Counted from the stretch's first letter, positions 1 to 8,237 are shown. The stretch is DNA of 26,480 nucleotides from Betaproteobacteria bacterium (GCA_005884335.1 VBCJ01000294.1:1-26480), one strand, 5' to 3'. Program-made: numbers and translations. The notes: generated by a model not told the origin, from the sequence alone.

Positions 1-357
1 CCGCCCGACATTGCCCGGGTTGATCCGGTACTTTGCCAGCGCCCGCGCGCAATCGGGGTGCTCGGCGAGCAGCTTGTGCCCATTGAAATGGAAATCGCCC
101 ACCAGGGGCACGTTGCAACCCAGGGCGTCCAGGCGCTCGCGGATGCGCGGGACCTGCGCTGCCGCCTCGGCGGTGTTGACGGTGACACGCACGAGCTCCG
201 AACCGGCACGGGCAAGCTCGACGACCTGGGTCGCGGTGCTCTGGGGGTCGGCCGTGTCGGTGTTGGTCATGGATTGCACCAGGACCGGCGCGCCCCCCCC
301 GATCAGCACGTGCCCGACGCGGACTTGGCGCGTTTTGTGTCTCGGAATATTCGTCAT
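1..357 (-). CDS. ispG: 4-hydroxy-3-methylbut-2-enyl diphosphate synthase, N-terminal part (runs off window)
   Basis: IspG (GcpE) is the [4Fe-4S] enzyme that reductively opens methylerythritol cyclodiphosphate to HMBPP in the MEP isoprenoid pathway, in the cytoplasm. The 119 visible codons begin MTNIPRHKTRQVRVG and include VLVQSMTNTDTADPQST and GDFHFNGHKLL, both typical of the N-terminal TIM-barrel domain. The C-terminal Fe-S domain lies outside the window. The ATG is at 355-357, eight bases after the rodZ stop, so this is the distal gene of the ndk-rlmN-pilW-rodZ-ispG operon, an order common in betaproteobacteria. No strong Shine-Dalgarno sequence is visible, which fits coupling to rodZ translation. 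Confidence 0.93.
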   Translation of the reverse strand, partial: MTNIPRHKTRQVRVGHVLIGGGAPVLVQSMTNTDTADPQSTATQVVELARAGSELVRVTVNTAEAAAQVPRIRERLDALGCNVPLVGDFHFNGHKLLAEHPDCARALAKYRINPGNVGR

Positions 358-365
358 CGGTTGTT

Positions 366-1199
366 TCAATTCAGCGTCAGTCGCGCGACTTCGATCTGGA
401 TGTAGGGTTTCAGGTCGACGGGGTTGTTGTTGTAGATAAGGCGCACGGCCGCGCCGTTGCCGATCACAAGAGACAAGGGGGGCCGCCCGAGGACCACCCT
501 GCGGCTTCCAGCGGGATTCAGTTGCGACATCAGCGTCTTGCCGTCCCGGTCCCTGATCTCGACCCAGGATTCTCTGTCGAACTCGAGCCGAATCCGCGCT
601 TCGCCTCCGACGCCGCCCGAGGGCTGCTGCGCTGGTGCGGCGGGAGTCTCCACCACGGGGCTCGAAGGCGCCGCTGCAGCCGTCGGGATCTGCATCTCGG
701 CACGCGGCGCGTCGGGCTGCACCGCAGGAGGCGCCTTGGATTCCTTCTGCGCGGGAGCTGTGTTCGACGCGAATCTTGCCCAAGGGAAAGCTCCCGCGCT
801 CCACTCATAGAGGATGCCGGCCACGACGATGAGGGCGAGGACCGAAAGAGCCAGGTAGGCCCGGGTGCCGCGCTTGCCGCTGTGCACGAAAGGGATGCCC
901 TTGTCGCGCAGATCGAGGTCGATCTCCCCGGGGACATATCGCTGCTCGAGCTCTTCGAGCATGGGCTGCGGATCCGTGTCGAGCAGCTTGGCGTAACCGC
1001 GCACCATCCCGCGGACGAACGTCGTTCCGGGCAGCTTGTCGAACTCCTCGGCTTCGAGCGCCTCGATTTGGCGCACGCCGTACTTGAGTCGCTGCGCGAC
1101 ATCGGCGATCGACAGCTTACGCTCGAGGCGCAGCTGCGCGAGCATGCGTCCGGGCCCGGCTTTAACGGAAGATCCGCCGGGTTCAACTTCCTGATTCAT
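366..1199 (-). CDS. rodZ: RodZ-like helix-turn-helix membrane protein
   Basis: RodZ links the MreB cytoskeleton to the inner membrane and helps maintain rod shape. The 277-residue product has an N-terminal Xre-type HTH domain (about residues 15-90, with LAQLRLERKLSIADVAQRL), one transmembrane helix (about 112-135, YLALSVLALIVVAGILY), an Ala/Pro-rich periplasmic linker (about 150-195) and a C-terminal DUF4115-type beta domain (about 200-277). This order and length fit the family. Its ATG overlaps the pilW stop as ATGA (1196-1199), indicating translational coupling. Annotation pipelines may call it a DUF4115 or HTH-domain protein. Confidence 0.9.
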   Translation of the reverse strand: MNQEVEPGGSSVKAGPGRMLAQLRLERKLSIADVAQRLKYGVRQIEALEAEEFDKLPGTTFVRGMVRGYAKLLDTDPQPMLEELEQRYVPGEIDLDLRDKGIPFVHSGKRGTRAYLALSVLALIVVAGILYEWSAGAFPWARFASNTAPAQKESKAPPAVQPDAPRAEMQIPTAAAAPSSPVVETPAAPAQQPSGGVGGEARIRLEFDRESWVEIRDRDGKTLMSQLNPAGSRRVVLGRPPLSLVIGNGAAVRLIYNNNPVDLKPYIQIEVARLTLN

Positions 1200-1996
1200 T
1201 CGAACCGCCCTTTTTGCAGTTCCTGGTATTCCTTCGACCCGGGAAAGCGCCGACGCAGCTGGTTGGCGTAGCTCGTCACGGCGGACGAATCTCCCAGTCT
1301 GCGTTCAATCCGCAGCGCAAGCCATAACGATTCCGCAGTGGGCTCGGCGAGCTTGTTGTAGCGAGCTGTAAGGCCGCGCGCGGCGTCGAGTTCCCCGCGT
1401 CGGTACTTGAGCTGGGCGAAATTGATCAGCGCCGGATAGTAGTTCGGATCCAGCTTGAGCGCGCGTTCGAGATAGTCGTAGGCGTCGCGCTCGTTGTTCT
1501 TGCGCATCGCACACACCGCCGCCATCGCATAGGACTTTTGCGGCGTGGCGTAAAGGGGATGGCGGACCGCCATCAGGAAATAGCGGATCGCCTCTTCCTC
1601 ACGCTTGTTTTCGCATAGAAACCACGCGTAGTTGTGATTGGTGTCCGGATCGTTGGGATTGAATCTCAGCGAGCGCTCGAACGCCTCCTCGGCCAGGTCC
1701 TTTTCGCGCAAGTCGACGTACACGAGGCCCAGCACGTTGTAAGCCGGCGCGTAACCCGAGTCAGCCGCGATCGCGATGCGCGCTTCGGCGAGCGCCACGC
1801 CGAGGTTTCCTCGCTGATAGTAGGAACCGGCCAGTTCGGTATGAATACGCGCGCGCTCCCGGCCGCCGGCCACCTCCCCGATGATGGCTCCGCTGTCGGT
1901 CTCGCCTGGCAACGCGCCGGAGAGCGGCCCTCCGGCGCAGCCGAAAAGCGATGCGACGCCGGCGAGCACCGTCACGGCGCGAAGCGATCGATTCAA
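1196..1996 (-). CDS. pilW: Type IV pilus biogenesis/stability lipoprotein PilW (PilF), TPR protein
   Basis: PilW/PilF is an outer-membrane lipoprotein pilotin that helps the PilQ secretin assemble and stabilises type IV pili. The 266-residue product has a lipoprotein signal peptide with the lipobox LFGC (Cys20), then about five to six tetratricopeptide repeats; segments such as NPNDPDTNHNYAWFLCEN and LDPNYYPALINFAQLKYRRG are typical. The start codon is TTG at 1994-1996; it overlaps the rlmN stop as TTGA, with a purine-rich stretch upstream. Its place between rlmN and rodZ is the usual one in proteobacteria. No other pilus gene is in the window. Confidence 0.92.
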   Translation of the reverse strand: MNRSLRAVTVLAGVASLFGCAGGPLSGALPGETDSGAIIGEVAGGRERARIHTELAGSYYQRGNLGVALAEARIAIAADSGYAPAYNVLGLVYVDLREKDLAEEAFERSLRFNPNDPDTNHNYAWFLCENKREEEAIRYFLMAVRHPLYATPQKSYAMAAVCAMRKNNERDAYDYLERALKLDPNYYPALINFAQLKYRRGELDAARGLTARYNKLAEPTAESLWLALRIERRLGDSSAVTSYANQLRRRFPGSKEYQELQKGRFE

Positions 1997-3075
1997 GAGC
2001 CCGCCCCTTCCAGGCGCGCCGGCCTGCGGGTACGGTCATGGATCTTTCCGGCCAGTTGTCCGCACGCTGCGTCGATTTCGTCCCCGCGCGTCTTGCGCGT
2101 GGTCGTGACGATCCCGGATGCGCCGAGCACCTCGCTGAAGCGTTCGATCACTCGGCGCGGGGAGCGCACAAAGCCCGAATTCGGGAACGGATTGAACGGA
2201 ATCAGGTTGATCTTGCACGGCACCCGCGAAACCAAATCTACGAGCTGGCGTGCGTGCTCCTCGGCGTCGTTGACGCCTTCGAGCATGACGTATTCGAAGG
2301 TAATGAAGTCGCGCGGGGCACGCTCGAGGTACCGCAGGCACGCGGCAAGCAACTCGGCGAGCGGATACTTGCGGTTGATGGGCATGAGCGTGTCGCGCAG
2401 CGCGTCGTTCGGCGCGTGCAGCGATACCGCAAGCGCCACCGGGCATTCAGCGGCCAGGCGGTCGATCATCGGCACGATGCCGGACGTGGAGAGCGTCACG
2501 CGGCGTCGCGAAAGCCCGTAGGCGTCCTCGTCTATCATCAGCTTCAGCGCCGAGACGGTATTGTCAAAGTTGAGCAGGGGCTCGCCCATCCCCATCAACA
2601 CGACGTTGCTGATGACGCGCTCGCCGCCCGGAGTCGCGCCGAGCTCGCGGTTGGCAAGCCAGAGCTGCCCGATGATCTCGGACACCGAGAGATTGCGGTT
2701 GAATCCCTGCCTGCCGGTCGAGCAGAACTGGCAGGCCAGTGTGCAGCCCGCCTGAGTGGAGATGCACAAGGTACCACGGTTCGTTTCGGGAATGAATACC
2801 GTGTCGACCGCATTGCCTTTGCCGACGTCGAGCAGCCATTTGCGAGTTCCGTCCCGGGCCAAGCTGTCGCTCACGATTCGCGGCGGCGAAATGCATGCGG
2901 TCCGGAGGAGTTTTTCGCGCAGCGGTTTCGCAATGTCGCTCATCCGCGCAAAATCCGATTCGCCGAGTCGATGCATCCAGCGCTTGACCTGTCGCGCCCG
3001 GAACGGCTTCTCATCGAGGCTCGCGACGAAGGCTGCGAGCCCTTCGCCGTCCAGATCGAGGAGATTGACGCTCAT
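1993..3075 (-). CDS. rlmN: Dual-specificity 23S rRNA/tRNA adenine C2-methyltransferase
   Basis: RlmN is a radical-SAM enzyme that methylates C2 of A2503 in 23S rRNA and of A37 in some tRNAs. The 360-residue length is normal for the family. The radical-SAM motif CTLACQFC gives Cys111, Cys115 and Cys118 as [4Fe-4S] ligands. A C-terminal Cys in DAACGQLAGK sits at the position of the family's second methyl-transfer cysteine. GEPLLNFDN and SLHAPNDALRD are further signatures. The ATG at 3073-3075 follows the ndk TAA directly with no gap, so expression is likely coupled to ndk. Confidence 0.96.
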   Translation of the reverse strand: MSVNLLDLDGEGLAAFVASLDEKPFRARQVKRWMHRLGESDFARMSDIAKPLREKLLRTACISPPRIVSDSLARDGTRKWLLDVGKGNAVDTVFIPETNRGTLCISTQAGCTLACQFCSTGRQGFNRNLSVSEIIGQLWLANRELGATPGGERVISNVVLMGMGEPLLNFDNTVSALKLMIDEDAYGLSRRRVTLSTSGIVPMIDRLAAECPVALAVSLHAPNDALRDTLMPINRKYPLAELLAACLRYLERAPRDFITFEYVMLEGVNDAEEHARQLVDLVSRVPCKINLIPFNPFPNSGFVRSPRRVIERFSEVLGASGIVTTTRKTRGDEIDAACGQLAGKIHDRTRRPARLEGAGS

Positions 3076-3501
3076 TTAACGGGAAAAGATCTCGGAAGCG
3101 GAAAAAAAGTACGCGATCTCGGTGCGGGCGGTCTCGGGCCCGTCGGAACCGTGCACCGCGTTCGCATCGATGCTCTCGGCAAAATCGGCGCGGATCGTGC
3201 CCTTTTTCGCCTTCTTCGGATCGGTCGCGCCCATCAGTTCGCGGTTCCGCGCAATGGCGTCCTCACCCTCCAGCACCTGCACCATGATCGGCCCGGAGGT
3301 CATGAATCTCACCAGATCGCGGAAAAACGGGCGCCCGCGATGCACGGCGTAGAAGCCTTCGGCCTCCCTTTGCGACAGATAGCGCATGCGCGCTGCCACG
3401 ATATTCAGGCCGGCCCGCTCGAACCTCGAGTAGATTTGTCCGAGGGCGTTTTTCGCCACAGCATCCGGTTTGACGATGGACAAGGTTCGCTCTACAGCCA
3501 T
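3076..3501 (-). CDS. ndk: Nucleoside diphosphate kinase
   Basis: Ndk transfers the gamma phosphate of ATP to nucleoside diphosphates through a phosphohistidine intermediate. The 141-residue product begins MAVERTLSIVKPDAV, and the active-site His117 lies in NAVHGSDGPETA. A longer in-frame reading upstream (to 3537) is rejected because the chosen ATG has a GGAG seven bases before it and matches the usual N-terminus. This is the promoter-proximal gene of the operon that continues through rlmN, pilW, rodZ and ispG. Confidence 0.97.
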   Translation of the reverse strand: MAVERTLSIVKPDAVAKNALGQIYSRFERAGLNIVAARMRYLSQREAEGFYAVHRGRPFFRDLVRFMTSGPIMVQVLEGEDAIARNRELMGATDPKKAKKGTIRADFAESIDANAVHGSDGPETARTEIAYFFSASEIFSR

Positions 3502-3549
3502 GCAAGATCTCCGCTTGGAATTCTGGAAGCGACACAAGAAACTCGTCTA

Positions 3550-3585
3550 ACGTTTTATTTTAACAGGCTTTTGCCGGAGTGTCGC
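3550..3585 (-). promoter_or_regulatory. Candidate sigma70 promoter of the ndk operon
   Basis: Read on the minus strand, a -35-like GCGACA (3585-3580) and a -10 TAAAAT (3562-3557) are separated by exactly 17 bases. Transcription would start near 3550, giving a leader of about 50 bases that contains the ndk Shine-Dalgarno sequence. No competing match was seen between here and the ATG. Confidence 0.5.
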
Positions 3586-3786
3586 GCCCGGACTAGGACT
3601 TGTCTGGCGGCTCGTCTGCCGTCACCGAAAGACAATCCGAGGCCGGGGAAAGCCGGTTCATCATGTCAGCGTTCTGTAAGTCTAGCATCAGGTTATTGCA
3701 AGCCTGACCCGCGTACAGTTTCACGCGTAGTCTCTTTCCTCCTCTGTGGCGTGGGGGCGCGACTCGCGCTCCCACGCACTTTTTTC
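3581..3786 (+). ncRNA. Candidate structured RNA or attenuator leader upstream of the two-component genes
   Basis: No plausible protein is encoded on the plus strand here, yet the stretch ends in a strong intrinsic terminator (3749-3786). Several local hairpins can be drawn: GGACTTGTCT with AGACAATCC (one bulge), enclosing a GGCGG/CTGCC stem; CCGG/CCGG at about 3643-3656; and TCAGG/CCTGA around a ttattgcaag loop. The 5' segment GTCGCGCCC (3581-3589) is a perfect complement of GGGCGCGAC (3755-3763), which lies inside the terminator stem, so the two pairings exclude each other. The stretch could be an independent small RNA or an attenuating leader. I recognise no known RNA family. The promoter on this strand is weak or unidentified. 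Confidence 0.33.
3749..3786 (+). terminator. Strong Rho-independent terminator with no plus-strand gene upstream
   Basis: Arms GCGTGGGGGCGC (3749-3760) and GCGCTCCCACGC (3766-3777) form a 12-bp stem with one G-T wobble and a 5-base loop. After a 2-base spacer, six T residues follow (3780-3785). The opposite strand has no T-run after the hairpin, so it works only on plus-strand transcripts. It sits 84 bases before the response-regulator ATG. Confidence 0.8.
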
Positions 3787-3840
3787 CCGGAATGTCCGTG
3801 TGCCCCGCTCGAGAACCCGGAGCCCGTCCGCGTGCTATCC

Positions 3841-3859
3841 TGAACTTCGAACCAGTTCA
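3841..3859. promoter_or_regulatory. Inverted repeat just upstream of the response-regulator start
   Basis: TGAACT (3841-3846) and AGTTCA (3854-3859) are perfect inverted 6-mers separated by 7 bases, ending 10 bases before the ATG. A possible -10 (TATCCT, 3836-3841) overlaps its left half. It could be an autoregulatory operator or an mRNA hairpin. No Shine-Dalgarno sequence is seen before this ATG. Confidence 0.3.
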
Positions 3860-3869
3860 ACCACTTGTT

Positions 3870-4544
3870 ATGCGAGTTCTGATCGTCGAAGACGATAATG
3901 CGCTGGCGGACGGGCTCATACGAACGCTGAGACAATCGGGCTACGCCGTGGATCACGCGGAATCGGGCGAGCTTGCTCTGCGGGCCTGCGCGGAAGAACA
4001 CTATGACCTGGTCGTGCTCGATGTGAGTCTTCCGGGCATAGACGGGTTCGAGGTGTTGCGCCAGCTGCGCCGCGACAACCACTCCGGCAGCATCCTGATC
4101 CTTACCGCCCACGACGCCGAGGTGGATCGCGTGCGCGGCCTCGACCTGGGCGCCGATGACTACGTCGCCAAACCCTTCTCGCTCCCCGAGCTGGAAGCGC
4201 GCGTGCGCGCGCTCATCCGCCGCAGCCAAGCGGTCAAGAGCCCCAAGTTGCGCTTCGGCCGCTTGAGTGTCGATACGGTGGCGCGACGCGCGAGCATCGG
4301 TCCGGACCTTCTCGACCTCACCCCCCGCGAGTGGGCGGTGCTCGAATACCTGCTCATGCGGGTCGGGCAGGTGGTCAGCAAGGAGCATATGCTGCAGGCG
4401 ATGTGCAGCTGGGACGACTCGCTGACTCACAACGCCATCGAAGTGTACATCTCGCGACTGCGCTCAAAGCTCCACGACGCAGGAATCAGGATTCGCACGG
4501 TGCGTGGATTCGGCTATATGGTCGAAGACCCGGATGCAGTCTAG
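3870..4544 (+). CDS. OmpR/TctD-type response regulator
   Basis: This is the DNA-binding output protein of a two-component system. The 224-residue product has a receiver domain (1-118) with acidic-pocket residues Asp8/Asp9, phospho-acceptor Asp51 (LVVLDVSLPG) and Lys101 (AKPF). A winged-helix OmpR/PhoB effector domain follows (about 125-220, with LTPREWAVLEYLL and VYISRLRSKL). The start is placed at the ATG before RVLIVEDD because the reading upstream of it is not protein-like. The end overlaps the kinase start by 11 bases. The nearest known relatives are TctD/QseB-type regulators. TctD controls tricarboxylate uptake in other bacteria, but no tctCBA operon adjoins this pair, so the target is unknown. 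Confidence 0.92.
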   Translation: MRVLIVEDDNALADGLIRTLRQSGYAVDHAESGELALRACAEEHYDLVVLDVSLPGIDGFEVLRQLRRDNHSGSILILTAHDAEVDRVRGLDLGADDYVAKPFSLPELEARVRALIRRSQAVKSPKLRFGRLSVDTVARRASIGPDLLDLTPREWAVLEYLLMRVGQVVSKEHMLQAMCSWDDSLTHNAIEVYISRLRSKLHDAGIRIRTVRGFGYMVEDPDAV

Positions 4545-5946
4545 CCTTCGCACGCATCTCACCTATTGGCTGATCGGCCCGTTGCTGTTGCTGGTTGTGG
4601 CGGGAAGCTTCGTTTCCTATCGCATCGCGCTTGATGCGGCCACCAAGGCCTACGACAGCGCGCTTCTCGATCCGGTCCTCGCGATCGCCAGTCACCTGCG
4701 CCGCACCGGCAGCCGGCTCGAGCTCGACTTGCCTTCGATCGCGATCGAAGCGCTGCGCATCGATACCGAGGACCGTGTCTACTACCAAGTGCTGGGGCCG
4801 GATGGCGAGCTGATCGCCGGGACGCCCCGGCTGCCCGCGCCTCCGGAACGCCTGGCACCGGAGGAGCATGTCTTCTACGATGCAAGGCTCGAAGGCGAGC
4901 GAGTGCGTATCGCGGCGCGTGCGGTCAAGGTCGAACCCGGGATCGCGATCGTGCAGGTTGCAGAGACACTTGTGAAAAGAGACAAGCTCGTGCTGGAGCT
5001 TCTGTTTGCTTCGACGGTGCCCCAGTTGCTGATAGCTTTTGCCGCCGTGGCTCTTTTCTGGCTCGGCATCGGCCAGGGACTGAGGCCTCTGGATCGCCTG
5101 CGCGAGGAGATCGCGGCACGTTCTCCGCGCGACCTTCGCCCGGTATCCGAGCAAGACAAGCCGCAGGAGGTACGCTCGCTCGTCAGCGCGCTCAACCGGC
5201 TGCTCTCCCGGCTGAACGCGGCGATCGAATCGCAGCAGCGCTTCATCGCCAACGCAGCGCACCAGCTGCGAACGCCTCTTGCAGGACTCAAGACTCACGC
5301 GGAGCTCGCGCGCCGCCAGCCTTCGACTTCGGAACTGAGCTCGCTTCTGGCCATGATCGCAGGGGAGACTCAGCGCACGAGCCACCTCGTCAACCAGCTG
5401 CTGACTTTGGCGCGCGCGGAGCCGGGGGAAGCGGCGAGCGGCCAACCCGTCAACTTGCACGAGATCATCAGCCGCGATCTGCGCGACTGGGTGCAACGTG
5501 CCCTCGGGAAAAACATCGATCTCGGCTTCGAGCTCGAGGATGCATGGACTCTGGGTGAACCGCTCCTGCTGCGCGAGCTGGTCGCGAATCTGCTCGACAA
5601 TGCGCTTGCGTATACCCAGGCGGGCGGCAGCGTCACGGTGCGCACGGGAGTACGCGACGGCGAGTCGGTGCTCGAGGTGGAGGACAACGGGCCGGGCATT
5701 CCCGAGGCCGAGCGCGAGAAGGTTTTCGAGCGCTTCTACCGCATCGCGGCGACCGGAGGCGAAGGCTGCGGGCTGGGATTGTCCATCGTCTCAGAGATCG
5801 CCGAAAGGCACAGCGGCAGGATAGACTTGAGCCTGCCCTCAGGGGGGCGCGGCACGCTGATCCGGGTCGTTTTTCCGCGTCTGGCCGCACAGGCCGCCCA
5901 CATCGTTCTTCCCGTCTCTAGTCGAACGGTTCCCACGTCACGATAA
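4534..5946 (+). CDS. TctE-type sensor histidine kinase
   Basis: The 470-residue membrane kinase partners the preceding regulator. The N-terminal transmembrane helix (about 9-30, WLIGPLLLLVVAGSFVSY) and a second helix (about 160-182) enclose a periplasmic domain of about 130 residues resembling the 2CSK_N sensor domain of TctE. HAMP-like and HisKA regions follow, with phospho-accepting His243 in NAAHQLRTPLAG. The HATPase domain has N-box NLLDNAL, G1 DNGPGIP and G2 GGEGCGLGLSIV. The ATG at 4534 overlaps the regulator's end. The 3' end overlaps the convergent tilS gene by 29 bases, which gives an unusual tail after the kinase core. The ligand is probably a carboxylate by family analogy, but this is unproven. 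Confidence 0.9.
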   Translation: MQSSLRTHLTYWLIGPLLLLVVAGSFVSYRIALDAATKAYDSALLDPVLAIASHLRRTGSRLELDLPSIAIEALRIDTEDRVYYQVLGPDGELIAGTPRLPAPPERLAPEEHVFYDARLEGERVRIAARAVKVEPGIAIVQVAETLVKRDKLVLELLFASTVPQLLIAFAAVALFWLGIGQGLRPLDRLREEIAARSPRDLRPVSEQDKPQEVRSLVSALNRLLSRLNAAIESQQRFIANAAHQLRTPLAGLKTHAELARRQPSTSELSSLLAMIAGETQRTSHLVNQLLTLARAEPGEAASGQPVNLHEIISRDLRDWVQRALGKNIDLGFELEDAWTLGEPLLLRELVANLLDNALAYTQAGGSVTVRTGVRDGESVLEVEDNGPGIPEAEREKVFERFYRIAATGGEGCGLGLSIVSEIAERHSGRIDLSLPSGGRGTLIRVVFPRLAAQAAHIVLPVSSRTVPTSR

Positions 5947-7270
5947 GACCCGCCTCGGCCGGGGCCGCGCGAAATTCGCAAGCATCGCCGATGCCCGGAA
6001 CGGAAACGAGCACATCGCCACAGAAAATCAACGGCAGGCGGGCGCGGCGCCACGGCGGAATGCCCCACTCCCGGAACAAATTCTTCAGCGTGCGACGCGG
6101 CCGGCGGGTGTCCAAGCGCAAACGCTCCCCGCCCTGTCGCAGGCGCACGGTGACGCGCCCCGCGCGCAGTTTCGCGACACTCAGACCTCGTCCTTCTTCG
6201 GGCTTGAACTTCAGCACTCCGCCGAGTGAAAGCATGGGCAGGGCGTTTCCGCCATCCCAGACTTCGCGTAGGTCTCGCTCGAGCGTTTCCGAGGCGCGCC
6301 GCAGGTACAGCTTTTCGCGGTAGCGGAGAAATGTCCAACCCGGTACCGCAAAGCTGAACCGGGAATCGGGCCGAGACTCCCTGAGTTGGCGCAGCAACTC
6401 GGCTGTCCGAGCCGCCGAAAGCGGCTCGAACCCTCGGGTTTCGCACCAATGGCGCAGAACATTCTTGGCCCGAGCTTCGCCCAGCCGATGCAAGACCGGA
6501 ATATCGACGGCGGTACCGCCGCCGCAGCGCTCGAAATCGCCGCGTGCCATCTCGTCGAGCAGCTCGCGCGCCTCCGCGAGGTGGGCGGCGGTTCGAGCGA
6601 CCGTCGCGCGCGCCGCAGGAAATTGCCGCTCGATCAACGGGAACGCCTCGTGCCTGAGAAAATTGCGCTGGCGAAGGGTATCGACGTTGCTTTCATCTTC
6701 GACCCACTCGAGCCCCCGCAGGCGCGCGTAGGACTCGATCTCGGCACGCGACATCGCGAGCAGCGGGCGCAGCAACCGTGCGCGCGTGCCGGGAAGCGCC
6801 CTCGAGGGAGACATGGCGGCAAGGCCCCGCAGGCCCGCCCCGCGGAGAAGTCGCAGCAACAGCGTCTCGGCTTGGTCATCGCGGTGCTGCGCGAGGACGA
6901 TGAAATCGGCGTCCACGCGGGCGAACGCCTCATAGCGGGCCTGCCGTGCGGCACCCTCCAGGCCGAGATTGCGGTAAGGACCGATGTCGACGGTCTCCAG
7001 CTGGAGCGGAATCCGAAACCCGGCACATAGCCGGGCGCAAAACTCCGCCCAGCGCTCGGCGTTGGGGCTGATGCCATGATTGATATGCACCGCGCGAAGC
7101 GAAAAGCGCATCACGGGCGCCAGCTCGGTCAGGGCAGACAGCAGCGCCACCGAATCGACGCCGCCCGATAGACCCATTGCGAGGTGCGCCCCCGGGAAGA
7201 TCGCCGGCGCAAGCACCGCCGCCGCCCTTTCGGGCAACTCACCTGAGCTCGAGTTCCTTGAACTTCCCAT
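5918..7270 (-). CDS. tilS: tRNA(Ile)-lysidine synthetase
   Basis: TilS adds lysine to C34 of the CAU-anticodon tRNA-Ile so that it reads AUA codons. The 450-residue product has the PP-loop ATP-binding motif SGGVDS (residues 35-40), then the N-type ATPase core (VHINHGISPNAERWAEFC, AQHRDDQAETLLLRLLRGAG). The C-terminal substrate-binding domains include GGERLRLDTRRPRRTLKN, LFREWGIPPWRR and LPLIFCGDVLVSVPG. Its ATG lies inside the 3' end of accA (32-base overlap). A TTG 12 codons in is an alternative start. It is the last gene of the minus-strand DUF6352-alkA-accA-tilS block. Confidence 0.95.
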   Translation of the reverse strand: MGSSRNSSSGELPERAAAVLAPAIFPGAHLAMGLSGGVDSVALLSALTELAPVMRFSLRAVHINHGISPNAERWAEFCARLCAGFRIPLQLETVDIGPYRNLGLEGAARQARYEAFARVDADFIVLAQHRDDQAETLLLRLLRGAGLRGLAAMSPSRALPGTRARLLRPLLAMSRAEIESYARLRGLEWVEDESNVDTLRQRNFLRHEAFPLIERQFPAARATVARTAAHLAEARELLDEMARGDFERCGGGTAVDIPVLHRLGEARAKNVLRHWCETRGFEPLSAARTAELLRQLRESRPDSRFSFAVPGWTFLRYREKLYLRRASETLERDLREVWDGGNALPMLSLGGVLKFKPEEGRGLSVAKLRAGRVTVRLRQGGERLRLDTRRPRRTLKNLFREWGIPPWRRARLPLIFCGDVLVSVPGIGDACEFRAAPAEAGLIVTWEPFD

Positions 7271-8207
7271 AACCCATCAGGCGCTCGAAACGCTCCTCGA
7301 CGAGTTCCTGGGGACGCTTGTCGGCAAGACCACGCAGCGCGTCGGTGAGAGCTTTCTTCAGGCTCTGGGCCATGGCCGCCGGATCGCGATGCGCGCCGCC
7401 CAGCGGCTCGTTGACGATCTTGTCGATCAAACCGAGAGTCTTCAGACGGCTGGCAGTGATCCCGAGGGTTTCCGCCGCCTCCGGCGCCCTGTCGGCGCTC
7501 TTCCACAAGATCGACGCGCAGCCTTCCGGAGAAATCACCGAGTAAGTCGCGTACTGAAGCATCATCACGATGTCGCCCACGGCGATGGCGAGCGCCCCGC
7601 CTGAACCGCCCTCGCCGATGATGGTGCAAACGAACGGCACCCTCAGCTCCGCCATCACATAGAGGTTGCGGCCGATCGCCTCGGCCTGCCCGCGCTCTTC
7701 CGCGCCGATCCCCGGATACGCCCCGGGCGTATCGATGAAGCTCAAGACCGGGATGCCGAACCTTTCCGCGAGCCGCATGAGCCGCATGGCTTTACGGTAG
7801 CCTTCCGGCCGGGGCATGCCAAAGTTTCGGAAGATCTTCTCCTTGGTATCGCGTCCCTTCTGATGGCCGATCACGATCACCGACTGGCCGTTGAAACGGG
7901 CAAGACCTCCGACGATCGACGGGTCGTCCGCAAACGAGCGGTCGCCGTGCAGTTCCTCGAAATCGGAAAACAGCGCGGCGGCGTAATCGAGCGTGTACGG
8001 ACGTTGCGGATGCCGCGCCACTTGAGCGACCTGCCAAGGCGTGAGCTTTCCATAGATCTCTCTGGTGAGCGCGGCGCTCTTTTTCTGCAGGCGCTGGATT
8101 TCCTCCGAGATGTCAGTCGCCGAGTCGTCCTGCGCGAAGCGCAGCTCCTCGATTTTCGCCTCCAGCTCGGCGATCGGCTGCTCGAAATCGAGAAACGCCG
8201 TTTTCAT
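7239..8207 (-). CDS. accA: Acetyl-CoA carboxylase carboxyltransferase subunit alpha
   Basis: AccA, with AccD, transfers the carboxyl group from carboxybiotin to acetyl-CoA to make malonyl-CoA for fatty-acid synthesis. The 322-residue length is standard. It starts with the usual coiled-coil N-terminus (MKTAFLDFEQPIAELEAKI), followed by HPQRPYTLDY, GDRSFADDPSIVGG, FIDTPGAYPGIGAEERGQAE and the glycine-rich EGGSGGALAIAVGD. The 3' end overlaps tilS. A plausible promoter lies within the short gap upstream, so accA-tilS can be transcribed apart from alkA. Confidence 0.97.
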   Translation of the reverse strand: MKTAFLDFEQPIAELEAKIEELRFAQDDSATDISEEIQRLQKKSAALTREIYGKLTPWQVAQVARHPQRPYTLDYAAALFSDFEELHGDRSFADDPSIVGGLARFNGQSVIVIGHQKGRDTKEKIFRNFGMPRPEGYRKAMRLMRLAERFGIPVLSFIDTPGAYPGIGAEERGQAEAIGRNLYVMAELRVPFVCTIIGEGGSGGALAIAVGDIVMMLQYATYSVISPEGCASILWKSADRAPEAAETLGITASRLKTLGLIDKIVNEPLGGAHRDPAAMAQSLKKALTDALRGLADKRPQELVEERFERLMGYGKFKELELR

Positions 8208-8224
8208 AGGAAAATCCCGAAAAA

Positions 8225-8237
8225 ACAGGTCATTGTA
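8225..8237 (-). promoter_or_regulatory. Candidate -10 element of accA
   Basis: Minus-strand TACAAT (8237-8232) lies 24 bases before the accA ATG, so a transcript would have a leader of about 18 bases. The -35 match at 17 bases is poor. This is a weak call supported mainly by position in the only gap (71 bp) upstream of accA. Confidence 0.33.

Noticed and set aside
3581..3786. Identity as 6S RNA, based on size and pairing ends
   Set aside because: No 6S sequence signature was recognised, and the location is not the usual one beside ygfA; kept only as an unassigned RNA candidate.
1951..3843. 630-codon plus-strand frame opposite rlmN and ndk
   Set aside because: It is an antisense shadow of GC-rich genes, rich in Arg/His and without recognisable domains.
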